Shown here: positions 9,222-18,020 of the stretch, one piece after another | Layout of the letters: each line of letters starts with the position of its first letter | How positions within the stretch are numbered: position 1 is the stretch's first letter | NCBI RefSeq assembly: GCF_014652675.1 | Contig: NZ_BMZG01000003.1 | Location: 1-64,000, forward strand | Reading direction: 5' to 3' | From: Formosimonas limnophila | GTDB taxonomy: Bacteria; Pseudomonadota; Gammaproteobacteria; Burkholderiales; Burkholderiaceae | Length of the DNA: 64,000 bases | Program-made: the position numbers and the translations under genes | Notes under the pieces: generated by a model | The model's input: the letters and a program-made list of their open reading frames with translations, nothing else | What the model was told of the DNA's origin: nothing | Database searches by the model: none

Positions 9222-9472
9222 GATGTACCTAATGGTGGATGAGCGGTTGGCTCATCGTTTAAAAAAGACAACGCGGGTTTAAAAACCTACGTGGTCATCG
9301 AGACCATCAAGCAATTGTAATGACAACACATTAAAGCGATGAAATATGACTGGCTGCATGTATCGAGCCAGTGGGAAGAAAAAAATCATTTGAAAGGGGC
9401 TGATGTTGCTTGCGCCCTGAAAAGAGTCAACGACTGATTTCTAATTATTGTTGATGGCAGACCGCGATTATA
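9222..9472 (-). promoter_or_regulatory. Structured 5' leader and -10 of the DEAD-box helicase gene
   Basis: A consensus -10 (TATAAT on the minus strand, 9467-9472) would give a leader of roughly 240 bases. The leader contains two clean hairpins: ACTGGCT/AGCCAGT at 9349-9372 and GATGAGC/GCTCATC at 9238-9256, the second just 17 bases upstream of the start codon. Long structured leaders are known for cold-shock helicase mRNAs, but regulation here is inference. No clear -35 is visible. 9473-9511 shows nothing else. Confidence 0.35.
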
Positions 9473-9511
9473 ACTGGGTTTTGTCATAAATGCCCGATTT
9501 ATTTCTGTGAA

Positions 9512-10663
9512 TCAACGTAAACCGTACATAAATTGTTGTGCAATGCGGCTTTTTAACCACGGCTGTGCATTAATGACCGAAAAAGCCAAGCTGCGGACGT
9601 GTGACAAACCAAAGTCAACGGTGAAGCCCCTTGCCATGCCATCGGTGATGGCGGTGGTGAGACGGCGGTCATGTTGTCGATGGTGACTCAGACTGATTAA
9701 AGCCTGTGCGGTACTGCTGGCATTGTTAAGTCGATGGTTTAATTCGTACGCATCACGCAGCCCGAGATTGAACCCTTGCCCCGCAACGGGGTGTAGCGTT
9801 TGTGCTGCATTGCCGATGCTGCATTGATAAGGGCTGTTGTGGTGGTTTTGGCGCAAACCGAGTGCGAACGCATGGCGAGATTCTGCGTGAATGATTGACC
9901 CCGTGAGATGAGCGATTTGCTGATTGATTTGAGTGAGAAATGCCGCTTCGTCAAGGGATTGAGTATGCCGCGCTTCTTGGGTGGGTAAACACCACACCAA
10001 ATTGAAGTGAAGTCCGTCGGCACTGGTGGGCAATAAAGCACAAGGGCCATTCGGTGTGAAACGTTCCCACGCCCATGCGGGTTTTGGCTTGGCCAGTTGG
10101 ACATTGCTGACGATGGCGGATTGTCGATAATCACGGACGCGATGTGTTGCGTTTGGCTCAAACAAACCGCCTTCGGCGTGAACGGCATACGGCGCGTTGA
10201 TGCTGTGAGTCAGTTGAGAAGCGTCAGAAAGCTGCAACTGAATGTGCTCGTTGACCTGAGTGCAGGCAAGCACCTGAATGGGGCGAACCATCTGAATCTG
10301 CGGGTGCTGAGCAACCAGTGCATTGAGCTGCGCCAACAAATCTGCATAGCGCACCACAACCCCGAGCTGCGGTACTTGTTCGATATGGCGGTGTAGTTGA
10401 GTATGCCCCCAAGCGCCTTGCTCGCTAATGTGGATGTGGTGAATTGGGGCGTGTGTGAGTCGTGATAAAGGCAATCCAAGCGACTCCAACAGAGCAACGC
10501 TGCCCTGTGATAGTGCCAAGCTGCGTTTGTCGGTGTGTGTTGGCGGGTATGGTTGTTTGTCCAAGACCAAAACAGGTGCATTGGCACGTGCACGCATGAT
10601 TGCAAACGCTAAGCCAACGGGACCTGCGCCAATGATGACGGGGATGTTTTCGGTGAGCGACAT
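9512..10663 (-). CDS. ubiH: Ubiquinone biosynthesis FAD-dependent hydroxylase (UbiH family)
   Basis: Aromatic-ring hydroxylase acting in ubiquinone synthesis. The N-terminal GAGPVGLAFA motif (residues 12-21) binds the ADP part of FAD, DKRSLALSQGS near residue 45 matches the UbiH/Coq6 pattern, and GNAAQTLHPVAGQGFNLGLRD near residue 288 is the second FAD motif with the UbiH-type HPxAGQGFN signature. Length (383) is normal. It starts one base after the pepP stop, reproducing the pepP-ubiH operon seen in many proteobacteria. Exact position of hydroxylation (UbiH, UbiF or UbiI) is assigned by context only. Confidence 0.85.
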   Translation of the reverse strand: MSLTENIPVIIGAGPVGLAFAIMRARANAPVLVLDKQPYPPTHTDKRSLALSQGSVALLESLGLPLSRLTHAPIHHIHISEQGAWGHTQLHRHIEQVPQLGVVVRYADLLAQLNALVAQHPQIQMVRPIQVLACTQVNEHIQLQLSDASQLTHSINAPYAVHAEGGLFEPNATHRVRDYRQSAIVSNVQLAKPKPAWAWERFTPNGPCALLPTSADGLHFNLVWCLPTQEARHTQSLDEAAFLTQINQQIAHLTGSIIHAESRHAFALGLRQNHHNSPYQCSIGNAAQTLHPVAGQGFNLGLRDAYELNHRLNNASSTAQALISLSHHRQHDRRLTTAITDGMARGFTVDFGLSHVRSLAFSVINAQPWLKSRIAQQFMYGLR

Positions 10664-10664
10664 G

Positions 10665-12035
10665 TCAACCTTTCATGAGATGCTCAATGTCTGCGACGGT
10701 GACAGGCACATCTCGAGTGGTGAGCTCGCACCCGCTGTCGGTGACTATCGCGTCGTCTTCAATGCGGATGCCAATATTCCAGTATTGTTCAGGAATGTGT
10801 TTGGCAGGGCGTATGTAAAGCCCTGGTTCAATCGTCAAGACCATACCTGATTGTAGTGTGCGCCAAATCGGTTGTTGGCTTTCGGTTTGCCCCTCGCTGT
10901 AAGCGCCCACATCATGAACGTCCAAGCCAATCCAGTGGCTGGTTCGGTGCATGTAAAACTCGCGGTAGGCGCCACTTGCAATGACGTCTTCACGTGTGCC
11001 GACCTGCTGTTTATCGAGCAGTTTCAAATCGAGCATGCCGTCAACCAATACCTCAAGTGCCGCATCGTGTGGTGCCATGAAGTTGGCACCAGCACGAGTG
11101 GCGGCGATGGCCGCATTCTGTGCGGTCAATACCACTTCGTACACAGCTTTTTGTGCAGTCGAAAAACGACCTTTCACAGGAAAGGTTCGTGTGATGTCTC
11201 CTGCATAAAAACCGTATTCTGCACCAGCGTCAATCAGGCACAGGTCGCCATCGTTCAATACCGAATGACCCGCACGATAGTGCAGCACACAGGCATTTGC
11301 ACCTGCAGCGACAATGCTGCTGTAAGCGGCATGTTGTGCTCCGTCTTTGGCAAAACTGTAGAGGATTTCAGCTTCTAAATCTGTTTCACGTAAACCTGCA
11401 CGGCAGGCTTGCATGGCACGCACATGGCCTTGAGCAGAAATGCGGCCTGCTGCGTGTAGCCATGCTGTTTCAGTGGCGTCTTTAACCAAGCGTGCCTCAT
11501 GAATCAGTGCATCGATGTCGTGCCATTGCGTTGGTGCTGTTGCGCCACTTCGTGTAGCTGCCCGTGATTGATTTAAGGCTTGCGTAATGATGGCATCTAA
11601 TGGTGTGTTTTGTGCTAGTGGGGCGAAGATGCGGGTTTGATGATTGAGTAAGGTTGGCAGGATTTGATTGAGCTGATCGATGGCATGACACGCATCCATG
11701 GCGAATACTTTTTGAGCCGCTTCAGGACCATAGCGATAACCATCCCATATTTCTCGTTCAATGTTTTTTTCACGGCAAAATAAAATACTTTGCGTTTTAC
11801 TTGCTGTGACAGACAGAACCAATACAGCCTCAGGCTCACAAAAACCTGTCAAATAATAAAACGAACTCGCAGGGCGAAAATCGTGGTGTGCATCACCATT
11901 GCGCAGCGTCTCAGCTGCGGTTGGAATAATTGCCACACCGCCACCCGCTGCACTGATTTTCTTAATTAATTCATCGCGACGGTTTATAAATGGCTGAGGG
12001 TTGAATGCTTGTAGGTGTAAGGGCGTTGTGTGCAT
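10665..12035 (-). CDS. pepP: Xaa-Pro aminopeptidase
   Basis: Dinuclear-metal peptidase that removes N-terminal residues preceding proline. The aminopeptidase P N-terminal domain occupies about the first 150 residues, then the pita-bread fold with DAGAEYGFYAGDITRTFP supplying two metal Asp residues, HRTSHWIGLDVHDVG with the active-site histidines, and TIEPGLYI plus a later Glu as metal ligands. Its 456 residues fit the family (E. coli 441). It is the first gene of a two-gene operon with ubiH. The ATG start at 12035 precedes a typical N-terminus. Confidence 0.93.
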   Translation of the reverse strand: MHTTPLHLQAFNPQPFINRRDELIKKISAAGGGVAIIPTAAETLRNGDAHHDFRPASSFYYLTGFCEPEAVLVLSVTASKTQSILFCREKNIEREIWDGYRYGPEAAQKVFAMDACHAIDQLNQILPTLLNHQTRIFAPLAQNTPLDAIITQALNQSRAATRSGATAPTQWHDIDALIHEARLVKDATETAWLHAAGRISAQGHVRAMQACRAGLRETDLEAEILYSFAKDGAQHAAYSSIVAAGANACVLHYRAGHSVLNDGDLCLIDAGAEYGFYAGDITRTFPVKGRFSTAQKAVYEVVLTAQNAAIAATRAGANFMAPHDAALEVLVDGMLDLKLLDKQQVGTREDVIASGAYREFYMHRTSHWIGLDVHDVGAYSEGQTESQQPIWRTLQSGMVLTIEPGLYIRPAKHIPEQYWNIGIRIEDDAIVTDSGCELTTRDVPVTVADIEHLMKG

Positions 12036-12058
12036 GGTTGGCTATTTCTGAGATGTGT

Positions 12059-12436
12059 TTAGGTTCGACATTGCAGCTCGTTTTGTACTTTTTTCGGCAG
12101 GGATAGGCAGACCAAATTGTAAGATGCCCTCAGCCAATCTTTGACCATATCATCTGATACCGTATCATCAAGGGTGATGGTGTTCCAATGTTTTTTGTTC
12201 ATATGGTAGCCAGGTGTTACGGTTGTGTATTGTGCGCGTAGGTCAATTGCGAGATTGGGTTCACATTTTAGGTTCATTGATAAAGGTTCGCCTTGCCATG
12301 CCAATAAACCAAACATTTTTCCCGCTACTTTGTAAACGAGCACTTCTGGACCAAATGGCATATCCTCAATCGCTGCTGGCATGGAAAGAAAAAATGCACG
12401 CCAATCTTCGATGCCCATAGTGTTATTTTTTGTCAT
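12059..12436 (-). CDS. MmcQ/YjbR-family protein
   Basis: A 125-residue single-domain protein of the MmcQ/YjbR fold (CyaY-like, double-wing DNA-binding suggested for relatives). Recognisable stretches are a start region with MPAAIEDMPFG, then VAGKMFGLLAWQG, and the block PGYHMNKKHWNTITLDD that is typical of the family. ATG 12436 is chosen because GAGGAG lies 8 bases upstream; an upstream in-frame ATG at 12490 lies within ccoS and lacks such a site. It overlaps the end of ccoS by 14 bases. The biological role of the family is not settled. Confidence 0.85.
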   Translation of the reverse strand: MTKNNTMGIEDWRAFFLSMPAAIEDMPFGPEVLVYKVAGKMFGLLAWQGEPLSMNLKCEPNLAIDLRAQYTTVTPGYHMNKKHWNTITLDDTVSDDMVKDWLRASYNLVCLSLPKKVQNELQCRT

Positions 12437-12581
12437 CACTGCGCTCCTCATCGTCAAGTATGGTGCGTCCTTGTTTATCGAGTTTGTCAAACTGATCAGA
12501 GTTGACAGCCCACCACAAACCGTAAATCACAAAAAATATCAGAATCACGCTCAATGGAATGAGCAAAAATAAAATATCCAT
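12423..12581 (-). CDS. ccoS: cbb3-type cytochrome oxidase assembly protein CcoS
   Basis: A 52-residue protein with a single N-terminal membrane helix beginning MDILFLLIPLSVILIFF, followed by a short acidic tail containing the family pattern WAVNSDQFDKLDKQG. CcoS is required for incorporation of redox cofactors into cbb3 oxidase. The gene starts seven bases after the ccoI stop, the standard ccoI-ccoS order. The start at ATG 12581 matches the family; an earlier ATG would sit inside ccoI. The oxidase structural genes ccoNOP, often adjacent, are not in the window. Confidence 0.88.
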   Translation of the reverse strand: MDILFLLIPLSVILIFFVIYGLWWAVNSDQFDKLDKQGRTILDDEERSDDKK

Positions 12582-12588
12582 GCGATGT

Positions 12589-14799
12589 TTAATCCAAAAA
12601 TTTAATTGGTCGCAGCACGCGCAACGCATTGCCCACCACAATCAGTGAGCTAACTGCCATGCCAATACTTGCAGCGAGTGGTGTCACATTGTTTGTGACC
12701 GCAAGCGGTATGGCAATCGCGTTGTATAAAACGGCCCATGCGAGATTTTGCCACATCAGGCGGCGCGTGCGTTGAGTAATAACATGCATGGCGTAGACGT
12801 CGTTTAAATTACCTGATTGGACGATGAAGTCGGCCTGCATTTGTGTGAGGCTACTGCCATGTCCCATGGCGATGGCGATGTCGGCTTGTTGCAGTACGGG
12901 AGCGTCGTTGATGCCGTCCCCTGTCATGGCGACGATGTGGCCTTGCTTTTGAAGATTTTTGATGCGGACAAGCTTGTCAAGTGGCGTACTGTTGGCGTAG
13001 ATGACTTCAATTCCAATGCTTTTTGCGAAAGGCTGCACCACGTCGCTTTTATCGCCGCTGATGAGAATGACGTCATTGCTTTTTTGTAGTGCTTGTATCA
13101 ATGGTTTGGCGTGCAAACGTGTTTGATCAGATAAAATAAACCATGCAATCGGTGCGCCGTCATCAAGGGCGAGTAGTGCGACACTGCGTCCACTCGCTTG
13201 TGGAATGTCAGACACATCTGCACTGGCAAACTGCGGTTTTCCCAGTCGATAACGATGCCCATTAATCGTACCCGTAACACCTTGTCCCACATGCAGCACC
13301 ATTTCCGAGACGTCATCGACTCGTTCGGGGATTTGCTTGGCTTGCAGTGCTTTACGCAGTGCAAGAGCTATGGGGTGCCTTGATGCGTTCTCTAATGTGG
13401 CTGCGATTTGAAGTGCTTCGTCATCACTCCAATCGTCTTGTGTGGCGGCCTCTGTGAGCACGATGCGTTCTAAGGTTTGGACATCCTCGGTCAGAGTGCC
13501 GGTTTTATCAAAAGCATAGGTGGTGACTTTGGATAGCTTTTCTAAAGCCTCTGGCTTGATGGCCAGTACATGATGTCGGGCTAATGCACTGGCTGCCGCA
13601 GTCATGACCGTCGGGATGGCCAATGCCAAAGCGCAAGGGCAGGTGATGATGAGTATTGAGATGACAACGGGTAGTACACGTGAGGCATCGACCAAATACC
13701 AATATTCGGCAGCAATTACACACACAGCGACCAGTCCGTATAAAAAGTAGCGTGATACTTGCTCTGCGACTTGCATTAGCTCAGGCTTGTGCATCGCTGA
13801 TTGCTGAGCCAGTCTCTCTATAGCGTCCAATTCGCTCGCGCCACGTTCTGCTGTCACCCGTGCATAGACGCCCTGTTCGACATTGGTTGAGCCTGCCAAC
13901 AGCGTGTCGCCCTCGGATTTATTGATGGGGGCGGATTCACCTGTCAACAATGCTTGTGAGCAGGCTGTGCGACCCTCAATTACCACTGAGTCTGCAGGCA
14001 CGGTTTCGCCACTGGCGATGAACACCACATCACCGACGTAAAGTTCATGTGCGGGTATGAGTGCGACGCTTTTGTCCTGTGGGTAGTTACGGATTTTTTC
14101 GGCGAATCGCTGAGTGTGCGTGAGTACTTCGGTTAAGTAGGCTGAGGCTTTTGTGAGTGCTTTGAGTTGAATGTAGCGCGATAGTAACAACAGCGTGACA
14201 AACATGGTGATGGAGTCAAAGTAGACGTGCCCCGACTGTGTTAATGTCGCATAAACGCTGGCGATGAATGCGGCTATCAGCGCAAAAGACACCGGGGTGT
14301 CCATGCCCAGTCGCTTTAAGCGAAGCTCCGCCCATGCTCCTTTAAATATCGGTGTGGCGCAGAAAAACATGACGGGCAGGGTCATCACGAGATTCGCCCA
14401 TTTGAGTAAACTGATGATTTGCCCATCCATTTCGTGTTCGCTGTTGGTATAAAACGGGTACATGTACATCATGCTTTGCATCAACATGAGTAGAGCGACC
14501 AGCAGGCGAAGCAGTTCACGCTTAATTTGTTTTTTTTCTGATTCTGAAGTCTGTGACTGTTGTTCTGGGTAAGCGTGATAACCGAGTTTTTCGATGCGCT
14601 CAATCAAAGATTGCGCGGATGTTCTGCTCGGATCAATTTGGATGAAAGCACGGCGCAGCGTATAGTTCGCGGAAATGCTGTGAATGCCATCAACGGTTTT
14701 TAAGTCCTGCTCAATCAAATCCGTACAGGCCACGCAGGCGACACCTGCCAAGCGCAAACGGATGTCCAGCAAACGGTTTTCAGAAAGAGTTTGGCTCAT
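12589..14799 (-). CDS. ccoI: Cu(+)-translocating P1B-type ATPase for cbb3 oxidase maturation (CcoI/FixI-like)
   Basis: Inner-membrane copper transporter of the CcoI/CtpA group. An N-terminal heavy-metal domain carries GVACVACTDLIE (CxxC near residue 20). Eight hydrophobic helices follow, with the ion-binding TCPCALALAIPTV (CPC), the phosphorylation site DKTGTLT and the hinge TGDGINDAP. Length is 736. The linked ccoS gene argues for the slow, CcoI-type exporter that metallates cytochrome cbb3 rather than bulk detoxifying CopA. It starts seven bases from rsmA, on the same strand, so some transcription may come from rsmA. Confidence 0.9.
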   Translation of the reverse strand: MSQTLSENRLLDIRLRLAGVACVACTDLIEQDLKTVDGIHSISANYTLRRAFIQIDPSRTSAQSLIERIEKLGYHAYPEQQSQTSESEKKQIKRELLRLLVALLMLMQSMMYMYPFYTNSEHEMDGQIISLLKWANLVMTLPVMFFCATPIFKGAWAELRLKRLGMDTPVSFALIAAFIASVYATLTQSGHVYFDSITMFVTLLLLSRYIQLKALTKASAYLTEVLTHTQRFAEKIRNYPQDKSVALIPAHELYVGDVVFIASGETVPADSVVIEGRTACSQALLTGESAPINKSEGDTLLAGSTNVEQGVYARVTAERGASELDAIERLAQQSAMHKPELMQVAEQVSRYFLYGLVAVCVIAAEYWYLVDASRVLPVVISILIITCPCALALAIPTVMTAAASALARHHVLAIKPEALEKLSKVTTYAFDKTGTLTEDVQTLERIVLTEAATQDDWSDDEALQIAATLENASRHPIALALRKALQAKQIPERVDDVSEMVLHVGQGVTGTINGHRYRLGKPQFASADVSDIPQASGRSVALLALDDGAPIAWFILSDQTRLHAKPLIQALQKSNDVILISGDKSDVVQPFAKSIGIEVIYANSTPLDKLVRIKNLQKQGHIVAMTGDGINDAPVLQQADIAIAMGHGSSLTQMQADFIVQSGNLNDVYAMHVITQRTRRLMWQNLAWAVLYNAIAIPLAVTNNVTPLAASIGMAVSSLIVVGNALRVLRPIKFLD

Positions 14800-14805
14800 G
14801 GGTAC

Positions 14806-15594
14806 TTATTCGTTGTTGTTGACGAGGAAATTGGATAAGCGCACAAAATCTGCTACGGACAACTCTTCGGCACGAGCGGTTGGCTTAATATCGCAAGCTT
14901 CTAACTGGACCAAACTGACAACGCCTGATAACGTGTTGCGCAGCATTTTTCGCCGTTGTGAGAAAGCTTGAGCCACCAATTTTGATAAATGGGCTTCGTC
15001 TGTTGCTTGTAGTTGAGACACAGGTCGTGGGTACATGCGCACCACAGCTGATGTGACTTTGGGTGCTGGAATAAATGCATGTGGCGGCACGTCGAATAAA
15101 TGCTCCATCTCGTATCGGTATTGCAGCATGACTGATAGGCGTCCATAGGCTTTTTCAGAAGGGGCAGCCACCATGCGCTCAATGACTTCTTTTTGCAGCA
15201 TAAAGACTTGCACATCGATGTTGGGTGTGAAATCAGCCAAATGAAAAAGCAGTGGGCTGGAAATGTTGTAGGGTAAATTGCCAACGACTTTGCGTGGTTT
15301 TTTTTCGGGGTCAACGCTAAGGAAGTCAAATTTCAAAGCGTCTTGGCTGTGGATGGTGAGCTGTGTGTTTGAAAATTGGTTTTGCAAACGTGTGACTAAG
15401 TCTCTATCCAGCTCCACCGCGTGCATGTGGCTGATGCGTTCGAGCAGCGGCTCAGTTAATGCTGCCAAACCTGGACCGATTTCAATCAAACAATCACCAT
15501 CGCGCGGATCAATCGCGTTGACGATGTTGGCGATGACGCCGCCGTCTTGTAAAAAGTTTTGACCGAAACGCTTGCGCGCGATGTGTTGACTCAT
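14806..15594 (-). CDS. rsmA: 16S rRNA (A1518/A1519-N6)-dimethyltransferase
   Basis: RsmA (KsgA) dimethylates two adjacent adenines in the 3' hairpin of 16S rRNA, a late step in small-subunit assembly. RKRFGQNFLQD at the start, the SAM-binding IEIGPGLAALTEPLL near residue 38 and the NLPYNIS catalytic motif near residue 104 are all present. Length 262 is close to E. coli (273). It lies downstream of pdxA in the conserved surA-pdxA-ksgA order, with a 135-base gap (15595-15729) in which I see only a weak GCTCG/CGAGT hairpin. Confidence 0.95.
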   Translation of the reverse strand: MSQHIARKRFGQNFLQDGGVIANIVNAIDPRDGDCLIEIGPGLAALTEPLLERISHMHAVELDRDLVTRLQNQFSNTQLTIHSQDALKFDFLSVDPEKKPRKVVGNLPYNISSPLLFHLADFTPNIDVQVFMLQKEVIERMVAAPSEKAYGRLSVMLQYRYEMEHLFDVPPHAFIPAPKVTSAVVRMYPRPVSQLQATDEAHLSKLVAQAFSQRRKMLRNTLSGVVSLVQLEACDIKPTARAEELSVADFVRLSNFLVNNNE

Positions 15595-15729
15595 AAAGGC
15601 TTTCGTTCAAGAAACACGAGCTAAAGCGGTGTTTCTCTAAAAGTTTGTTTGAATAGTAATGCGTAAAATATGATGCTTACCCAAGCAATGGCTCGTTAGC
15701 GAGTTTTTCAAAAATTGGGCGACTTGTTT

Positions 15730-16773
15730 TTACATCTTTGTAGAGTTTTTCTGGCTAATCATCATGTCGTGTGCGGCTTGGATGGCCGCAAACATGCTGC
15801 CTGCATCAGCAACATATTGACCTGCCAAATCCAGTGCTGTTCCGTGATCGACTGATGTGCGAATAATGGGCAAGCCCAAAGTAATATTGATGCCATGACC
15901 GAAGCTTGCGTACTTGAGCACGGGCAAGCCTTGGTCATGATACATTGCTAAAACTGCATCGGCATCATTCAAATAGCGTGGTTGAAACAGGGTGTCGGCA
16001 GGATATGGTCCTCTTACATCATAGCCGGCTTGGACAAACGATGCCAATACAGGCACTATCACATCAATTTCCTCACGTCCCATGTGCCCACCTTCCCCCG
16101 CATGAGGGTTCAGCCCTGTGACCAACAATCTTGGTTTCGCAATACCAAATTTATGAGTCAGGTCTTTTAATATAACCTCGATGGTGGTGCGCAGAGAGCC
16201 TGCCGTGATGGCGGCGGGCACCTCGGCCAATGGTAAATGTGTGGTTGCCAGTGCCACACGCAAACCGCCACCTGCCAGCATCATGACGACTTGTTTTGTA
16301 TTGGTTTGTGCGGCCAGATATTCGGTGTGTCCCATGAATTTTTCGTGCACATTGGGGGATTCATTAATGATGCTTTTTTGCACAGGCGCTGTCACCATCG
16401 CGGCATAGTCACCTCTTTGAATGCCAGCGATGGCTTCATCGAGTAGCTGCAGTACATACGGGGCATTTGCAACGTTGAGCACACCAGCTTGCACGGGTTG
16501 GTGCAGTGGCACATGGCACACACGAAATGTAGGGGCATCTAAAGGCGAGGAAGAAGGGGCAGGATTCTCTGTGAAGAACATGGTGAGCCCCATGTCAGCG
16601 GCTGTCTGGCGCAACACTGAAATATCAGAGATGAACAACAAAGGCGCGTCATCTGTATGGCCTGCCTGATGCCATTGAAGTGCTGCTCGTAAGGATACTT
16701 CTACCCCGATTCCTGCTGGCTCACCTGTAGTGATGGCGATATGAGGGGGGGCGGATATTTTGTTGTGTGTCAT
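15730..16773 (-). CDS. pdxA: 4-hydroxythreonine-4-phosphate dehydrogenase
   Basis: PdxA oxidises 4-phosphohydroxy-L-threonine in the DXP-dependent pathway to pyridoxine phosphate. The start region HIAITTGEPAGIGVEV, the central TTHLPLAEVP, the metal-binding block NPHAGEGGHMGREE and AMYHDQGLPVLKY are diagnostic. Length 347 compares with about 330 in E. coli. It follows surA on the same strand, but an intrinsic terminator between them suggests a separate promoter or read-through. Confidence 0.95.
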   Translation of the reverse strand: MTHNKISAPPHIAITTGEPAGIGVEVSLRAALQWHQAGHTDDAPLLFISDISVLRQTAADMGLTMFFTENPAPSSSPLDAPTFRVCHVPLHQPVQAGVLNVANAPYVLQLLDEAIAGIQRGDYAAMVTAPVQKSIINESPNVHEKFMGHTEYLAAQTNTKQVVMMLAGGGLRVALATTHLPLAEVPAAITAGSLRTTIEVILKDLTHKFGIAKPRLLVTGLNPHAGEGGHMGREEIDVIVPVLASFVQAGYDVRGPYPADTLFQPRYLNDADAVLAMYHDQGLPVLKYASFGHGINITLGLPIIRTSVDHGTALDLAGQYVADAGSMFAAIQAAHDMMISQKNSTKM

Positions 16774-16829
16774 GCGGCTATTTTACCATCAAGCGGGTTC
16801 CTCAGCGAAAGCCATCATGGTTTTGAGAT

Positions 16830-16859
16830 AAAAAAACCGCCATACACAAATGGCGGTTT
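16830..16859 (-). terminator. Intrinsic terminator after surA
   Basis: On the minus strand a perfect AAACCGCCAT/ATGGCGGTTT stem with a six-base loop runs into seven T's. It lies between surA and pdxA, genes usually co-transcribed, so it may be a partial terminator. Confidence 0.85.
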
Positions 16860-16903
16860 GATGGGCATATGTCTGTTGAGACTTGTGATACGTCGTTTGT
16901 TCG

Positions 16904-17881
16904 TTATTTGATGACAATCGATGATTTGTTGCGTTCAAGCGTCTCTTTAATCCAAGCATCTTGCGCGCTATCAATTTTGCTTTGTTTGATGAGTTCACGA
17001 ACGTATTTGCGGCGAGCAATGGCGTCAACTGGTTTGTCTTTGCGCTCGGTCACGTTGAATAGATACAGGCCGTTACTGGTTTTTACAACGTTGCCAGCGC
17101 TACCCAAAGTTTGAGTTTGCAATGCCTTGAGAATCGCAGGGTTCATGCTCTCATCTGTTAAAAAAGTCTCATAAGGCTTTTCGCTGCCTTTTCGCTCGGT
17201 CATAGCTGCTGCAACAGTGGCAAAGTCTTCGCCTTTGTTCAAACGGGCTTTAGCGGCATTGATTTTTGCTTGAGATTTTGGACCAACACCGTCAATGTAT
17301 AAGTGACTGGCCACAGCGACGGGCTGGGTCTCTGGTGCGCCTTCGAGCATTTTGTCGATTTCGGCTTCACTAACTTGGATTTTGTTGTCGACTTCGCGTT
17401 CGAGCAGACGGGCAACAGTCATTTCGTATCTCATGTCTCGTACGAAGCCATCCCAGCCTTTTTGACCATCGATGCTGATAATGCGGGCTTTAAATGCCTC
17501 TGTGTTTTGAGCACCATTGCTTTTTGCGACGGCTTCAATTTGCTTGTCTAAGTCGTTTTGGCTCAAGGTGATACCCGTGATTTTTGCTTGATTCATTAAG
17601 ACGCGGTCTTGTAACACTTCGTTGAGTGCTGCTGCTTGAAATTCTGCTGCTGTTGGCTTTTTGCTGTTTTTTAATTCGGCAGGTGCTTTGGGGTCTGCTT
17701 TGACTTGTTTTGCTTCCAAGTCCCAGATGCGGGCGTTAAGAGCTGCTTTGTCGCTAACTTCACGCTGTGTGACGGGTTCACCCGAAACGACGGCAACCAC
17801 CTTGTCAACGGCCACTTGCGCGAAAGCGAAAGTTGGTGTGATTAATGCAACCAGTAAAAGACGTTTTAACAATTGGCTCAT
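16904..17881 (-). CDS. surA: Periplasmic peptidyl-prolyl isomerase/chaperone, SurA-like, single parvulin domain
   Basis: Periplasmic chaperone for outer-membrane proteins such as the LptD encoded upstream. A signal peptide ends in FAFA near residue 21, followed by the SurA N-terminal helical domain starting VDKVVAVVSGEPVT, which is the SurA signature. One parvulin-like domain spans about residues 183-281 (ASHLYIDGVGP to SNGLYLFNVTERKD), then a C-terminal helix. At 325 residues it is about 100 shorter than E. coli SurA (428), which has two parvulin domains. The stop is 44 bases from the terminator. Confidence 0.85.
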   Translation of the reverse strand: MSQLLKRLLLVALITPTFAFAQVAVDKVVAVVSGEPVTQREVSDKAALNARIWDLEAKQVKADPKAPAELKNSKKPTAAEFQAAALNEVLQDRVLMNQAKITGITLSQNDLDKQIEAVAKSNGAQNTEAFKARIISIDGQKGWDGFVRDMRYEMTVARLLEREVDNKIQVSEAEIDKMLEGAPETQPVAVASHLYIDGVGPKSQAKINAAKARLNKGEDFATVAAAMTERKGSEKPYETFLTDESMNPAILKALQTQTLGSAGNVVKTSNGLYLFNVTERKDKPVDAIARRKYVRELIKQSKIDSAQDAWIKETLERNKSSIVIK

Positions 17882-18020
17882 GTTTTGATTCCTTTAATTT
17901 AAATGTAGGTGGTTCACCCGTCTAACGTACTCTAAACCATTAATACGCAGGTGCTGATTTCGTTGACCGATTTCGAGCATGAGCACCGACTGTAAAAACA
18001 TTTTGTGCAGTCATTATGGA

